Source: Verrucomicrobiota bacterium
GTDB lineage: Bacteria; Verrucomicrobiota; Verrucomicrobiae; Chthoniobacterales; UBA10450
Assembly (NCBI GenBank): GCA_005887855.1
Contig: VBQB01000112.1
Span: 1-17,619 of the forward strand
DNA length: 17,619 bases
Direction of reading: 5' to 3'
Position 1 is the first letter of the stretch. The number at the start of each line of letters is the position of its first letter. Below, one piece after another: positions 7,708 to 15,190 of this stretch. Made by a program: the position numbers and the translations under genes. Below the pieces are notes generated by a model that made no database searches, had not been told where the DNA came from, and saw only the letters and a list, made by a program, of their open reading frames with translations.

Positions 7708-7732
7708 TCGCGGTCGCAACCGCGATTGTCAA
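7708..7732 (-). promoter_or_regulatory. TTGACA box and 7-bp hairpin upstream of rpsT
   Basis: On the minus strand TTGACA (7727-7732) matches a sigma-70 -35 box and is followed at once by a perfect 7-bp hairpin, TCGCGGT/ACCGCGA with a 4-nt loop (7708-7725). No good -10 box is found at 16-18 nt. The hairpin could lie in the rpsT leader or end the upstream L,D-transpeptidase transcript. Both readings are inference. Confidence 0.25.
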
Positions 7733-7777
7733 GATTGACTCGCACCGCCACGCCAATGGGCACGGACCGGCTAACCC

Positions 7778-8545
7778 TTATGCGCGTGGACTATTTTGGG
7801 CGGTTACAGCGCCCTTGTTCATCACTCGCGTGGCTTTGCGAGCCTGGCTTTTTTGTCGCTCTGCAGCGAGCGCTCCGGCCATTCGCATCTGCTCGATCGT
7901 GGGCGAACCGGAAGCCGATGTGGAAGCAAGCTGCTCCTGGCCCTGCGTTTTTTCAGCTTGCGCCACCAGGGTATCAGCCGATGGCACCGGCGGCGCCTTA
8001 GGCACTTTCGGCAAACGATCGGTAATAATTTGCACAATCGCCCCTAGCGGAACTTGATTGTAAAGTGCGGCGACGTCGCTCGATTTCATCCTGATGCAGC
8101 CGTAGCTGGCCGGCCGGCCGATTGTCTTTTCTTGCGGTGTGCCGTGAATGTAAATGCACCGACTAAAGGCACGCGAGTTTTGGGCTTCGAGCCCGCGCAG
8201 CCAAATAATACGCGTGATCACAGGATCGCGGCCGGGCGCATTCGGCGGGAGAATTTCGCCTGTGAAGCGGCGATTGTGGAACACGGCGCCGGTCGGTGCA
8301 TGGTCACCGATTTTTTGTGCGACAAAAAGGTAACCAAGCGGCGTTGTCATCCGTCCCCAAAAATCGCCGAGCCCGAATTTCGAAGTGGAAACAGGATAAG
8401 TCGCGACCTTGCCGCCGTCCCGCAGAAGCATCAGCTTCTGATCCCGCACACTGATTATAAGGCGATTTGACGTGTCGAGTTGTGTGGCAAAGAGCGCGGG
8501 GGCGACTGAAATCAGACCGAAAATTACGGCCAGGGGTCGAAACAT
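7778..8545 (-). CDS. L,D-transpeptidase (YkuD domain), exported
   Basis: A 255-residue envelope enzyme of the YkuD family, which makes 3-3 peptidoglycan cross-links or attaches proteins to peptidoglycan. The ATG at 8545 gives a signal peptide (MFRPLAVIFGLISVAPALFA, cleavage near residues 20-22). The YkuD domain runs from about residue 27 to 178: RLIISVRDQKLMLLRDG, then the active-site motif with H134 (YIHG) and nucleophile C150 (SYGCIRM). Tyr replaces the His of the usual SHGC, a variant that still keeps His, Gly and Cys. The Ala/Gln-rich C-terminal 75 residues look unstructured. The longer frame to 8731 runs into the glycosyltransferase and lacks a signal peptide at its start, so it is rejected. 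The gene is 32 nt after the glycosyltransferase, probably in the same transcript. Confidence 0.9.
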   Translation of the reverse strand: MFRPLAVIFGLISVAPALFATQLDTSNRLIISVRDQKLMLLRDGGKVATYPVSTSKFGLGDFWGRMTTPLGYLFVAQKIGDHAPTGAVFHNRRFTGEILPPNAPGRDPVITRIIWLRGLEAQNSRAFSRCIYIHGTPQEKTIGRPASYGCIRMKSSDVAALYNQVPLGAIVQIITDRLPKVPKAPPVPSADTLVAQAEKTQGQEQLASTSASGSPTIEQMRMAGALAAERQKSQARKATRVMNKGAVTAQNSPRA

Positions 8546-8577
8546 GCGCACTTTCTTACTCGAGAATCCGCGTCTTG

Positions 8578-10083
8578 TCACGCGGAAATCGCGGTAGCGG
8601 GGCGCGAGCCTCCGAAGCTGATTTTGGGCCAGCGATTCACCAATGAAGAAAGACAGACATAAAGAAAACCGCCTTGGAAACTGAGCAGGAATGGTATCGA
8701 GATGAACTGTCCATGCACGATCGCGAACCAAACGAAATAGCTGAAATAAATCGTGAAAGCCAGCTCGGCGAGTGGAAGGCCTGACTTCAGCGGTCGATAC
8801 TTGCAGGCTCGCCAGGATTGTGACTTGCGTTCGATGCCATACTTGGGGGTACGTGTAAAATCGGATTTGTGATTGAAGAGAGCCTCGAGCACGGCGCGCG
8901 CATTGTTAAGCGAGAGACCAACGCCGAGGGCGAGCAGACATGGGAGAAAAAGAATTTCCTTCATCCATGTTCGTGGATACAGCTCGCGCTGGGCGCAAAT
9001 ATAAAAAATCGCAACTGAGCCGGACGCCGCAACGAAGATGGGAACATCGATCAGCAGCGTCCGCAGCCAGCCGCCTTGAGGCGCCCCGGCGGAGGGATGC
9101 AAGAGCAGGCACAAAAAAGCGAGCAGCAAATAGGCGAAGTTCGACATCAAGTGAGCCGTAGCCTCAAGCTTGATCGGAAATGGTAATTTGCTGCGCCAAA
9201 TCGTGGGCAAGAGTTTCTTGCATGTCTGGATGGAGCCTTTTGTCCAGCGGTGTTGTTGAGACTTGAAGCCATTCATATCCACCGGCAGCTCCGCCGGAGT
9301 TACAACATCGGAAAGAAAGATAAACTTCCAGCCTGCCAGCTGGGCGCGATAACTAAGATCGAGATCTTCAGTGAGGGTATCATACTGCCAGCCACCACTT
9401 CCTTCGATACACGAGCGTCGCCAGAGCCCCGCGGTTCCATTGAAGTTAAAGAAGCGGCCGCTACGGCTGCGCGCGGTTTGCTCAAGCAAGAGATGCCCAT
9501 CCAGAAAAATCGCCTGCATGCGTGTAAGCAGCGAATAACCGCGATTTAAGTGACCCCATCGGGTTTGGATCATTCCTATTTTCGGATCGGTGAAGAAATG
9601 GATCGTGCGTTTTAGTAAATCCCGTTGTGGAATAAAATCGGCGTCAAGGATACAGACAAACTCGCCTTCCGCAGCCTCGAGCCCTGCGGTCAGCGCGCCG
9701 GCCTTGAAACCAGTACGATCGACTCGGTGAATGCGTTGAACGTTAAAGCCTCGCTCGCGCAGCTTTTCCGCGCATGAGGCGGTAATCTCGCGGGTCTCAT
9801 CGGTCGAATCGTCCAACACCTGGATTTGGAGAAGCTCCCGCGGATAGTCCAGTTCGCTCACGGAACGGAGCAAACGCTCAGCCACGTAAACCTCGTTAAA
9901 GATTGGCAACTGCATTGTCACTTTTGGCAGTCGTTCAAAATAACGAGCTGGGACCGGTGCGCGCTTCCGGTTTTTGAGATACAGATAGATGATGAAGTAG
10001 CGATGGACACCGTACGCCGAGAGGCCGATGAGCACACTCAGATAACAGACGGTCCAGATAATGTGTCCGAGGCTTCCTTGCAT
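8578..10083 (-). CDS. cellulose-synthase-like family 2 glycosyltransferase
   Basis: A 501-residue membrane-embedded processive-type GT2 enzyme. One N-terminal helix (about 9-36) precedes the cytosolic catalytic domain. Motifs seen: DDS at 91-93; DAD at 147-149 (D,D nucleotide-sugar and metal site); TED at 238-240 (catalytic base); and QQHRW at 276-280, the QxxRW signature of chain-forming enzymes such as cellulose and mannan synthases. At least four further hydrophobic segments follow (about 305-330, 345-365, 378-398 and a C-terminal pair at 440-485). There is no PilZ domain. Layout and length resemble CslA/glucomannan-synthase-like bacterial enzymes; the sugar and product cannot be told. It is followed by the L,D-transpeptidase, suggesting envelope polysaccharide work, and is divergent from the exported-protein gene at 10186. 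Confidence 0.9.
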   Translation of the reverse strand: MQGSLGHIIWTVCYLSVLIGLSAYGVHRYFIIYLYLKNRKRAPVPARYFERLPKVTMQLPIFNEVYVAERLLRSVSELDYPRELLQIQVLDDSTDETREITASCAEKLRERGFNVQRIHRVDRTGFKAGALTAGLEAAEGEFVCILDADFIPQRDLLKRTIHFFTDPKIGMIQTRWGHLNRGYSLLTRMQAIFLDGHLLLEQTARSRSGRFFNFNGTAGLWRRSCIEGSGGWQYDTLTEDLDLSYRAQLAGWKFIFLSDVVTPAELPVDMNGFKSQQHRWTKGSIQTCKKLLPTIWRSKLPFPIKLEATAHLMSNFAYLLLAFLCLLLHPSAGAPQGGWLRTLLIDVPIFVAASGSVAIFYICAQRELYPRTWMKEILFLPCLLALGVGLSLNNARAVLEALFNHKSDFTRTPKYGIERKSQSWRACKYRPLKSGLPLAELAFTIYFSYFVWFAIVHGQFISIPFLLSFQGGFLYVCLSSLVNRWPKISFGGSRPATAISA

Positions 10084-10185
10084 GGGAGTTTTCGCGGCTG
10101 CCGATGGTTAATACAGCAAGGGCGACATGATGCCGTTTCCAGCATGTGCGTCAAATCAAAAAAAATCGTACGTTTGCCTCTGAAA
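10084..10185. promoter_or_regulatory. divergent intergenic region, probable promoters for both directions
   Basis: 102 nt separate the start codons of the glycosyltransferase (minus) and the exported protein (plus). Promoters for both must lie here or just inside the genes. I see an A-rich run (near 10155-10166) but no convincing -35/-10 pair, so only the position supports this call. Confidence 0.35.
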
Positions 10186-11043
10186 ATGGCGACCGTAGCG
10201 CGAAAAAAGCATCCGGGCATAGTGCAGAGAGCGAGAATGTTGTGTTCATTGTCGATCTTCGTAATTGCGGGTGCGACTGGCCCTGTAACACCCGTGATGG
10301 CACAAGAGGAACCAATCACTGAACAGGGATACGAGCGCGAGGAGCTGGGGGTGAATGCTTACACTGCGCCGTCGATCGCGCGCATATTTCAGCAACTCGA
10401 CGAGCTCAGGCCATTGCCTTTCGAGCAATTGCAGCGCGAGTTCCCGAAAGCAAGTCCTGCCAGTCGCGAGCAAAAAGGTCTCATCTTTGGAGGCCTGGTG
10501 GCCGATGGATTTCTGATTGTCGAAGCGGAGAGGAAAAGTGCAGTCGATAATCTGGGGCGCGTTCTAATAAGAGAAGCTCGCGGCCTCGGGGTGGCCGATC
10601 GGGTGACGCGCCACAGCGCAAGTCTCACTGAGTTGGCCCGCCGCAGCGATTGGCCAGCAGTACGCAAAGAACTGATTGCGACCCAGGCCGATGTCGAGCA
10701 GGCGATGGTCGAGTTGCGCGATCAAAAAATGGCGCACTTAATCAGTCTGGGCGGTTGGCTGCGAGGGCTGGAGATTAGCGCGGGAGCAGTCGAATCGGAT
10801 TTTTCGCCGCAACGGGCAAAGATTCTGGCTCAACAGGATTTGGTCGATTACTTCGCTGCCGAATTGAAAACATTGCCGCCGAGAGCAGCGACCACGCCGC
10901 TCTTTGAAAAGATTCGCGCGGGTGTAAGTGCCATTCAGGTTTCCTTGAGCAGAGCAACGGTAAACGGCTTGACGCTAGCTGATGTAAAAGCGATGCATGC
11001 GCAAGCGCGCGAATTAGATCTCGCGATTCGTCAAATCGATTGA
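10186..11043 (+). CDS. exported, mostly helical protein of unknown function, upstream of the sensor kinase
   Basis: 285 residues from ATG 10186. The open frame continues upstream to 9826, but that part overlaps the glycosyltransferase and has no signal-like composition. The N-terminus has basic residues (ARKKHPGIVQRAR), a hydrophobic core (MLCSLSIFVIAGATGPV) and a likely cleavage site after VMA (about residue 39), so it is probably periplasmic or outer. The mature part is largely alpha-helical with one low-charge segment (EQKGLIFGGLVADGFLIVEA). I recognise no family and no catalytic motif. It precedes the histidine kinase by about 85 nt on the same strand and may be co-transcribed, making a sensing partner or accessory protein plausible (inference from position only). 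Confidence 0.78.
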   Translation: MATVARKKHPGIVQRARMLCSLSIFVIAGATGPVTPVMAQEEPITEQGYEREELGVNAYTAPSIARIFQQLDELRPLPFEQLQREFPKASPASREQKGLIFGGLVADGFLIVEAERKSAVDNLGRVLIREARGLGVADRVTRHSASLTELARRSDWPAVRKELIATQADVEQAMVELRDQKMAHLISLGGWLRGLEISAGAVESDFSPQRAKILAQQDLVDYFAAELKTLPPRAATTPLFEKIRAGVSAIQVSLSRATVNGLTLADVKAMHAQARELDLAIRQID

Positions 11044-11128
11044 GCGAAAAAATCCACTCCGGACATTCGCCTTGCCTGGGGCCGCGAGCAGGTTGATTGG
11101 TGATAAGCCAATTTCCGCAGTCAACGGG

Positions 11129-11560
11129 ATGAAATTGCGAGAGAGACTTAAGAAAAAGCGACGGAGTCGCTTCAAACGCTTCACGATCGTCTTTCCGATC
11201 CTTTTGGCGGGATGGATCCCATCGATATTAACTCTTGTCGTTTCCTACACGATTCTTACCCGAACGCTCGAAACAAAAATCCTGCGCGACCGGCAGACCT
11301 TCGTGCAGCTCATCGCTCACCTCGTTGGGGACGACCTCGGCGGCAAAAGCACCATCATTGAGTACTATCAAACGCTACCGGGCGTTGCAAAAACTTTGAC
11401 TGATCCGAACGCGGCGGCGGGACAAGAATGGCTAAGTCAAACGTACTTCTCCCATCCACGCATCGACGGAATGTTCCTTGCCGATGCGGAGGGAGCGCGA
11501 TGGCGACATGGGGCGCATTTGTGTCTCGCGTCCATCCCCGCTTGCCAGACAAGCGACTAG
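11129..11560 (+). pseudogene. N-terminal fragment of hybrid sensor histidine kinase (frame broken in the sensor domain)
   Basis: From ATG 11129 the frame gives 143 residues: a very basic cytosolic start (RERLKKKRRSRFKRF), a transmembrane helix (TIVFPILLAGWIPSILTLVVSY), a helical stalk (ILTRTLETKILRDRQTFVQLIAHLV), and the first half of a periplasmic Cache-like sensor ending GMFLADAEG. After about position 11495 the residues become unlike the family, and the frame stops at TAG 11558. The continuation of the sensor (GAFVSRVHPRLPDKRLATDIVGAV) is in another frame, which needs a -1 (or +2) shift. The part between DAEG and GAFVS looks shorter than in other Cache sensors, so a small deletion with frame change is likelier than a single-base error (inference). 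Whether it is translated as a separate fragment is unknown. Confidence 0.7.
11488..11502 (+). promoter_or_regulatory. strong ribosome-binding site and ATG at the kinase frame break
   Basis: GGAGGG at 11488-11493 lies 6 nt before ATG 11500 in the frame of the intact kinase portion. Few starts in this window have so good a Shine-Dalgarno match. It could allow initiation or re-initiation after the disrupted N-terminal frame, though GGAGGG also simply encodes part of the DAEG segment. Confidence 0.45.
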
Positions 11561-13554
11561 CCACCGATATCGTCGGAGCGGTGCGCGGACCGGACCGCGC
11601 AGTCATCGGATATATTGGAATATCCGTTTTAGTGGAAAGAATCGGGCGACGTTTGTCGGCGATCGAGTTCGCCGATCAGTCCATCTGCGAGGTGTTCGAT
11701 CAAAGTGGCAGCGCCATTTTTGCAAAGGACTTTCAGCCGAACCCCGGGGTTGTTTCTCCCGAGAGTCAATTTTTGATGAAAGAGATCGGCAAAAGCAAGA
11801 GCGGGCATTTCGAGATGCGAGGCAATGTTTATTCCTTCAGCCCAGTCGAATCGACCGGCTGGGTGGCTGTAGTCGAACAGCCAACGGCGATCGCCTACAA
11901 ACCCGTGCATGATCTGTTGAACAAGATGAACATTCTTGTCGGCTGGCTGCTCGTCGGCACCGCCCTGGCCGCATTGGGCGCAAGCAAACTCTACCGCCGC
12001 CAGACAGAGGCCACGCAGCGCATCGCGCGGGAAGTCATTTTTAACGAAAAGATCCTGGCGAACATGCCGAGCGGCATTGCTTTTGTCGATCCGACTTCCC
12101 GGCGTTTCCTGCAGGCGAACGAGGCTTTCAGCCATATGGCGGCCCGTTTTGGAGATCTGCCGCCCAGTCGCGAGATCACCGAAGCTACCTACGATGATGT
12201 GAAGATAGCTCCGAGCGGAGCGATCGAAAAAGTACTTGCGTTTGGAACACCTTTTCAACTGATCGAGCAGCCGTTGAAAGACAAAATGGGCATGACGCAT
12301 TTTTTAGACATCAACCTTCTCCGGTTGCAAGGCCCGCACCAAACCATTCAAGGTGTACTTTATCTCGTCGAGGACAAGACACGCGACGTCACGTTGCGGC
12401 AGGAACTGATTGGCGCAAACGCGGCGAAGGATCAATTCCTGGCGCTGCTCTCGCATGAATTGCGCAATCCCCTCTCGCCTGTGATTGCGATGGTCGGTGA
12501 ATTAGAAGCGGCAGTGCCGGATTCCCCTGCGCTTCGGCAAGCGGTCGAAGTGATCCGCCGCAACGTTGAGCTGGAAGCGCGGTTGATCGATGACTTGCTC
12601 GATGTGACGCGGATCGCAAAAGGCAAACTTCAGTTAAGTTTTGAAATTATTTGCGTGCATCAAATCCTGCAACGCGCTTACGAAATTTGCCGCGAGGAGA
12701 TTGCTGCCAAGCATCTGGAAGTGGAATTTCGCCTCCGTGCCGTTCACACGCATGTCGAAGGCGATCCAGCGCGTCTGCAGCAGGTCTTTTGGAATTTGAT
12801 CAAGAACAGCGTCAAGTTCACACCGAAGAAAGGCCGCATCATTATCGAGACGCTCAACTCGACTCCCGAGAAGATTGAAATCCGAATCACCGATACCGGC
12901 ATCGGGATCGAACCGGAGAAGATCGATAAAATCTTCAACGCCTTCGAACAGGGTCAAACCTCGATCACCCGCCGTTTTGGCGGCCTTGGTCTCGGGCTTG
13001 CAATCTCGAAAGCGATGGTCGATGCGCATGGTGGAAAAATCCGCGTAGAGAGTCCCGGGAAGGATCGAGGGTCCACTTTTGCGCTAGAGTTGAAGACGGT
13101 ACCCACTCCCTCCGCGGCGGGCGATGGGGCGGAGGAGGGTCCATCTGCCGTTTCGGGCAAAGAACTAGCTGTGCCCAGGCATCGGCGCGTCCTCGTGGTC
13201 GACGATCATTACGATACTTGCACCGGGATGAAGATGATGCTCGAGCGCCGCGGCTACGAGATTACGCTCGCACATTCCGCTGAGCAGGCGGTGGAAAAAG
13301 TACGTACCGAAGATTTCGATCTGCTCATTAGCGACATCGGACTGCCGGACCGCAGTGGTTATGAATTAATGCGTGAAGTGCGAAGCAGCAAAGCTCTGCC
13401 CGGAATTGCACTCAGCGGCTTTGGAACAGAGCAGGACGTCAGCGAAGCCCGAGCGGCAGGCTTTTCCGAGCACCTCACCAAGCCAATCAATTTTGAACGG
13501 CTGGAGGAGGCAATCCAGAATCTGCTCGATCTCGAGCCGATTACAAAAGCCTAA
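11500..13554 (+). CDS. hybrid sensor histidine kinase/response regulator (main part, after the frame break)
   Basis: 684 residues from ATG 11500, which has GGAGGG 6 nt upstream; the frame also has an ATG at 11428. Parts in order: second half of the periplasmic Cache-like sensor (VSRVHPRLPDKR... AVIGYIGISVLVERIG); one transmembrane helix (about 11930-11990, ILVGWLLVGTALAALGA); a PAS-like region (KILANMPSGIAFVDP... LYLVEDKTRDV); HisKA with phospho-acceptor His at 12454 (LLSHELRNPLSP); an ATPase domain with the N box (NLIKNSVKFTP), G1 (DTGIGIEPE) and G2 (GGLGLGLAISK); and a receiver domain (VLVVDDHYDT, phospho-acceptor Asp at 13333 in LISDIGLPD, Lys in TKPI). All kinase and receiver residues are intact. 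Without the 11129-11560 fragment it lacks the first membrane helix and half the sensor. It ends 20 nt from the convergent HU gene. Confidence 0.9.
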   Translation: MATWGAFVSRVHPRLPDKRLATDIVGAVRGPDRAVIGYIGISVLVERIGRRLSAIEFADQSICEVFDQSGSAIFAKDFQPNPGVVSPESQFLMKEIGKSKSGHFEMRGNVYSFSPVESTGWVAVVEQPTAIAYKPVHDLLNKMNILVGWLLVGTALAALGASKLYRRQTEATQRIAREVIFNEKILANMPSGIAFVDPTSRRFLQANEAFSHMAARFGDLPPSREITEATYDDVKIAPSGAIEKVLAFGTPFQLIEQPLKDKMGMTHFLDINLLRLQGPHQTIQGVLYLVEDKTRDVTLRQELIGANAAKDQFLALLSHELRNPLSPVIAMVGELEAAVPDSPALRQAVEVIRRNVELEARLIDDLLDVTRIAKGKLQLSFEIICVHQILQRAYEICREEIAAKHLEVEFRLRAVHTHVEGDPARLQQVFWNLIKNSVKFTPKKGRIIIETLNSTPEKIEIRITDTGIGIEPEKIDKIFNAFEQGQTSITRRFGGLGLGLAISKAMVDAHGGKIRVESPGKDRGSTFALELKTVPTPSAAGDGAEEGPSAVSGKELAVPRHRRVLVVDDHYDTCTGMKMMLERRGYEITLAHSAEQAVEKVRTEDFDLLISDIGLPDRSGYELMREVRSSKALPGIALSGFGTEQDVSEARAAGFSEHLTKPINFERLEEAIQNLLDLEPITKA

Positions 13555-13557
13555 CTT

Positions 13558-13573
13558 GGCCGCGATCGTGGCC
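13558..13573. other. 16-bp palindrome between convergent kinase and HU genes
   Basis: GGCCGCGATCGTGGCC is palindromic except for one G-T wobble position and fills the 19-nt gap between the two convergent stop codons. It has no loop and no T-run, so it is not a standard terminator. It may be a protein-binding site or chance, since CGATCG is common in this DNA. Confidence 0.3.
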
Positions 13574-13930
13574 TTATTCGCCGTTGTGGCCAGACGCCGC
13601 CGCGTCTCTCTGCCGCTCGGAGGCCTCCTTTAACTCGCGCGAGAGCTTCTCGACCCGCTGCCGCATGATCTTGCCAGCTTTGAATTTCACAGTCGCCCGG
13701 GGTGGAATCACGAAGCTGCTGCCGGGCTGATTCGGGTTTCGCCCGACGCGCGGTTTTGTCAGCCGGGGTTGGAAAACACCGAAGTTGCGCAGTTCAACCG
13801 CAATGTTGTTTGCCAAACTGTCCGTGATTTTATCGAGTGTGCGCTGGACCACGTCGAAGACTTCATGTTGAACCATGCCGGTTTGATTGCTGATGGCGAC
13901 AACGATGTCGCGTTTGGTTAGCTTTGCCAT
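13574..13930 (-). CDS. HU/IHF-family nucleoid DNA-binding protein
   Basis: 118 residues, starting MAKLTKRDIVVAISNQTG. The HU/IHF fold is clear: an N-terminal helical dimerisation half (about 1-40), the ELRNFGVFQPR beta strand (about 46-56), the DNA-gripping arm with KPRVGRNPNQPG (59-70; P66 at the intercalating position), and the closing VIPPRATVKFKAGKIMRQRV (about 74-93). The C-terminus carries about 25 extra charged residues (EKLSRELKEASERQRDAAAS) beyond the usual 90-residue length. ELRNFG and VGRNP are nearer to IHF and integration-factor subgroups than to E. coli HU, but the subgroup cannot be fixed here. The ATG at 13930 is the conserved start. It is probably monocistronic, facing the kinase gene. 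Confidence 0.93.
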   Translation of the reverse strand: MAKLTKRDIVVAISNQTGMVQHEVFDVVQRTLDKITDSLANNIAVELRNFGVFQPRLTKPRVGRNPNQPGSSFVIPPRATVKFKAGKIMRQRVEKLSRELKEASERQRDAAASGHNGE

Positions 13931-14147
13931 ATCTATTTAGTAATCGCTCCACGTTGCCATGGTGGTGGTCAATTTTGAAAACAAAAAAGAGATTTTTAAC
14001 CGGCTAACCTCCTCGACAAGAACGTCAAACGCAATGGCAGCTTTTTCGCACTGACAGACCATCAGTCAGATCCGTCCTTGATAACGTTCACCCGTTTGCA
14101 CCACCAATCAGGAGCTTTGCGAGCTTGCCGAATGGCGCGGGCAATCG
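13931..14147. other. 217-nt intergenic region between rnhC end and HU start
   Basis: This is the longest gene-free stretch in the window. It must hold the HU promoter (minus strand); TTGACC occurs there about 40 nt before the ATG, but without a clear -10 box. I find no tRNA, terminator with T-tract or conserved small ORF. A short ACTGA/TCAGT pair near 14050-14066 is the only local symmetry. Confidence 0.4.
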
Positions 14148-15095
14148 TCATTTTCGCCAATTTTCTCGTGGCGCCGGCGCCGCATAATCGTCCGGCGCGA
14201 TCTCGTGCGCGGTTCGGAAATGCACTTTCGCGACTTCGCGCAGGGTGTCCGGGCCGCTCTTTTCTACGAGTTTTTTTGCTGTCTCTTTTACGCTTGCGGA
14301 TACCCCCCGCTCCAGGCGCCAGCCGAGCTCTTTCCCGCGGCGCTCTAACCAGTTGATAAATGCTTCGCGCGCCAGGATCGACGCCGCCGCCACTGCGATA
14401 TCTGATTCCGCTTTCGTCCGCTGTTGAATATCGATCCTGCGCCCGTGCCGCAGCAGCGACTGGTCGACCACGCGTGCATCTGCAAACTGATCTGATAAGG
14501 CCCGCGGACAGTCGGGCTTTTTTGCCAGCAAATTCTCGATCACACGCGCATGTCCCCATCCGAGCAGCTTGTTCAGGTTGCCAAATTTTTCGTAAAGCTC
14601 GTTGTACTTTTGCGGACCGATCAGCACTGTCTCGATCAAGCCGCCGGCAGTTTTCCGAATCGTTTGGGCAAGCGCACGAATGCGCGCATCCGAGGCGATA
14701 CGCTTGCTGTCCTGCACGCCTGCATCGAGAAGTTTGCGCGCAATTCCACGATCGACGTAGACGCCCGAAATTACGAGCGGTCCAAAAAAATCACCTTTGC
14801 CGCTTTCATCCACACCGAAGTGCGGTTCGAACATCTCCGGCGAATGCACTTCTTCGTAACCGAGCTTCGCCTCGCCGAGAATTTTTGGCTCGAGTTCAAA
14901 TTGCACGAATTCCTCCACGCCCTTGCCTTGAACGAGCACCTTTGGTCCTTTCTCGTACACCGCCACGCTGAGCTTGTTCTTTTGCGCAAAAAAAAGCGTG
15001 TATTCCTTGGGGCTGAATTGGAATCCCGAATCGGCGAGCAAAGTACGAAGCTTCGCTGCCTGGTCCTGCGTGAGAGGATGCGTGTAGGAATTCAC
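14148..15095 (-). CDS. rnhC: ribonuclease HIII
   Basis: A cytosolic endonuclease that cuts the RNA strand of RNA:DNA hybrids. From GTG 15095 it has 315 residues. The N-terminal TBP-like substrate-binding domain (about 1-85) includes QFSPKEYTLFFAQKNKLSVAVYEKGPK and GEAKLGYEEV. It distinguishes RNase HIII from HII. The RNase H fold follows, with the HII/HIII signature GVDESGKGDFFGPLV; carboxylates D96, E97, D202 and D232 (AESDIAVAAASILAR) sit where the family's metal ligands are expected. Also seen is the DSK motif (129-131). The longer open frame to 15329 overlaps mutY in antisense and is not similar to the family, so GTG 15095 (NSYTHPLTQ) is preferred; it adjoins the repeat at 15099. It is divergent from mutY. 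Confidence 0.93.
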   Translation of the reverse strand: MNSYTHPLTQDQAAKLRTLLADSGFQFSPKEYTLFFAQKNKLSVAVYEKGPKVLVQGKGVEEFVQFELEPKILGEAKLGYEEVHSPEMFEPHFGVDESGKGDFFGPLVISGVYVDRGIARKLLDAGVQDSKRIASDARIRALAQTIRKTAGGLIETVLIGPQKYNELYEKFGNLNKLLGWGHARVIENLLAKKPDCPRALSDQFADARVVDQSLLRHGRRIDIQQRTKAESDIAVAAASILAREAFINWLERRGKELGWRLERGVSASVKETAKKLVEKSGPDTLREVAKVHFRTAHEIAPDDYAAPAPRENWRK

Positions 15096-15098
15096 TGG

Positions 15099-15190
15099 CC
15101 ACAGATTAACACAAATGAATGAGAGATGGCATTCGGTTCGCGACGGCGAGACATCTTCGATTATCTGTGTTAATCCCTTTTCATCTGTGG
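15099..15190. repeat. interrupted inverted repeat in the rnhC-mutY divergent region
   Basis: CCACAGATTAACACA at 15099-15113 has its complement split on the other side: TGTGTTAAT at 15167-15175 and CTGTGG at 15185-15190, with 10 extra nt between. The two arms flank the start region of both divergent genes; the mutY GTG at 15187 lies inside the right arm and the rnhC GTG lies 4 nt outside the left arm. TGTGTTAATCTGTGG-type strings recall dispersed intergenic repeats of environmental genomes (recollection, not checked). Confidence 0.55.

Noticed and set aside
9826..10185. Upstream extension of the exported-protein frame
   Set aside because: It overlaps the conserved N-terminal region of the glycosyltransferase in antisense, and a typical signal peptide begins at the internal ATG 10186.
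12160..12240. Possible extra sensory domain between the kinase membrane helix and HisKA
   Set aside because: Only a generic PAS-like pattern is visible; no cofactor-binding residues could be named, so it is described only as PAS-like.
14062..14559. 165-residue Arg-rich minus-strand frame
   Set aside because: Shadow of rnhC in another frame; composition is typical of GC-rich antisense or out-of-phase translation.
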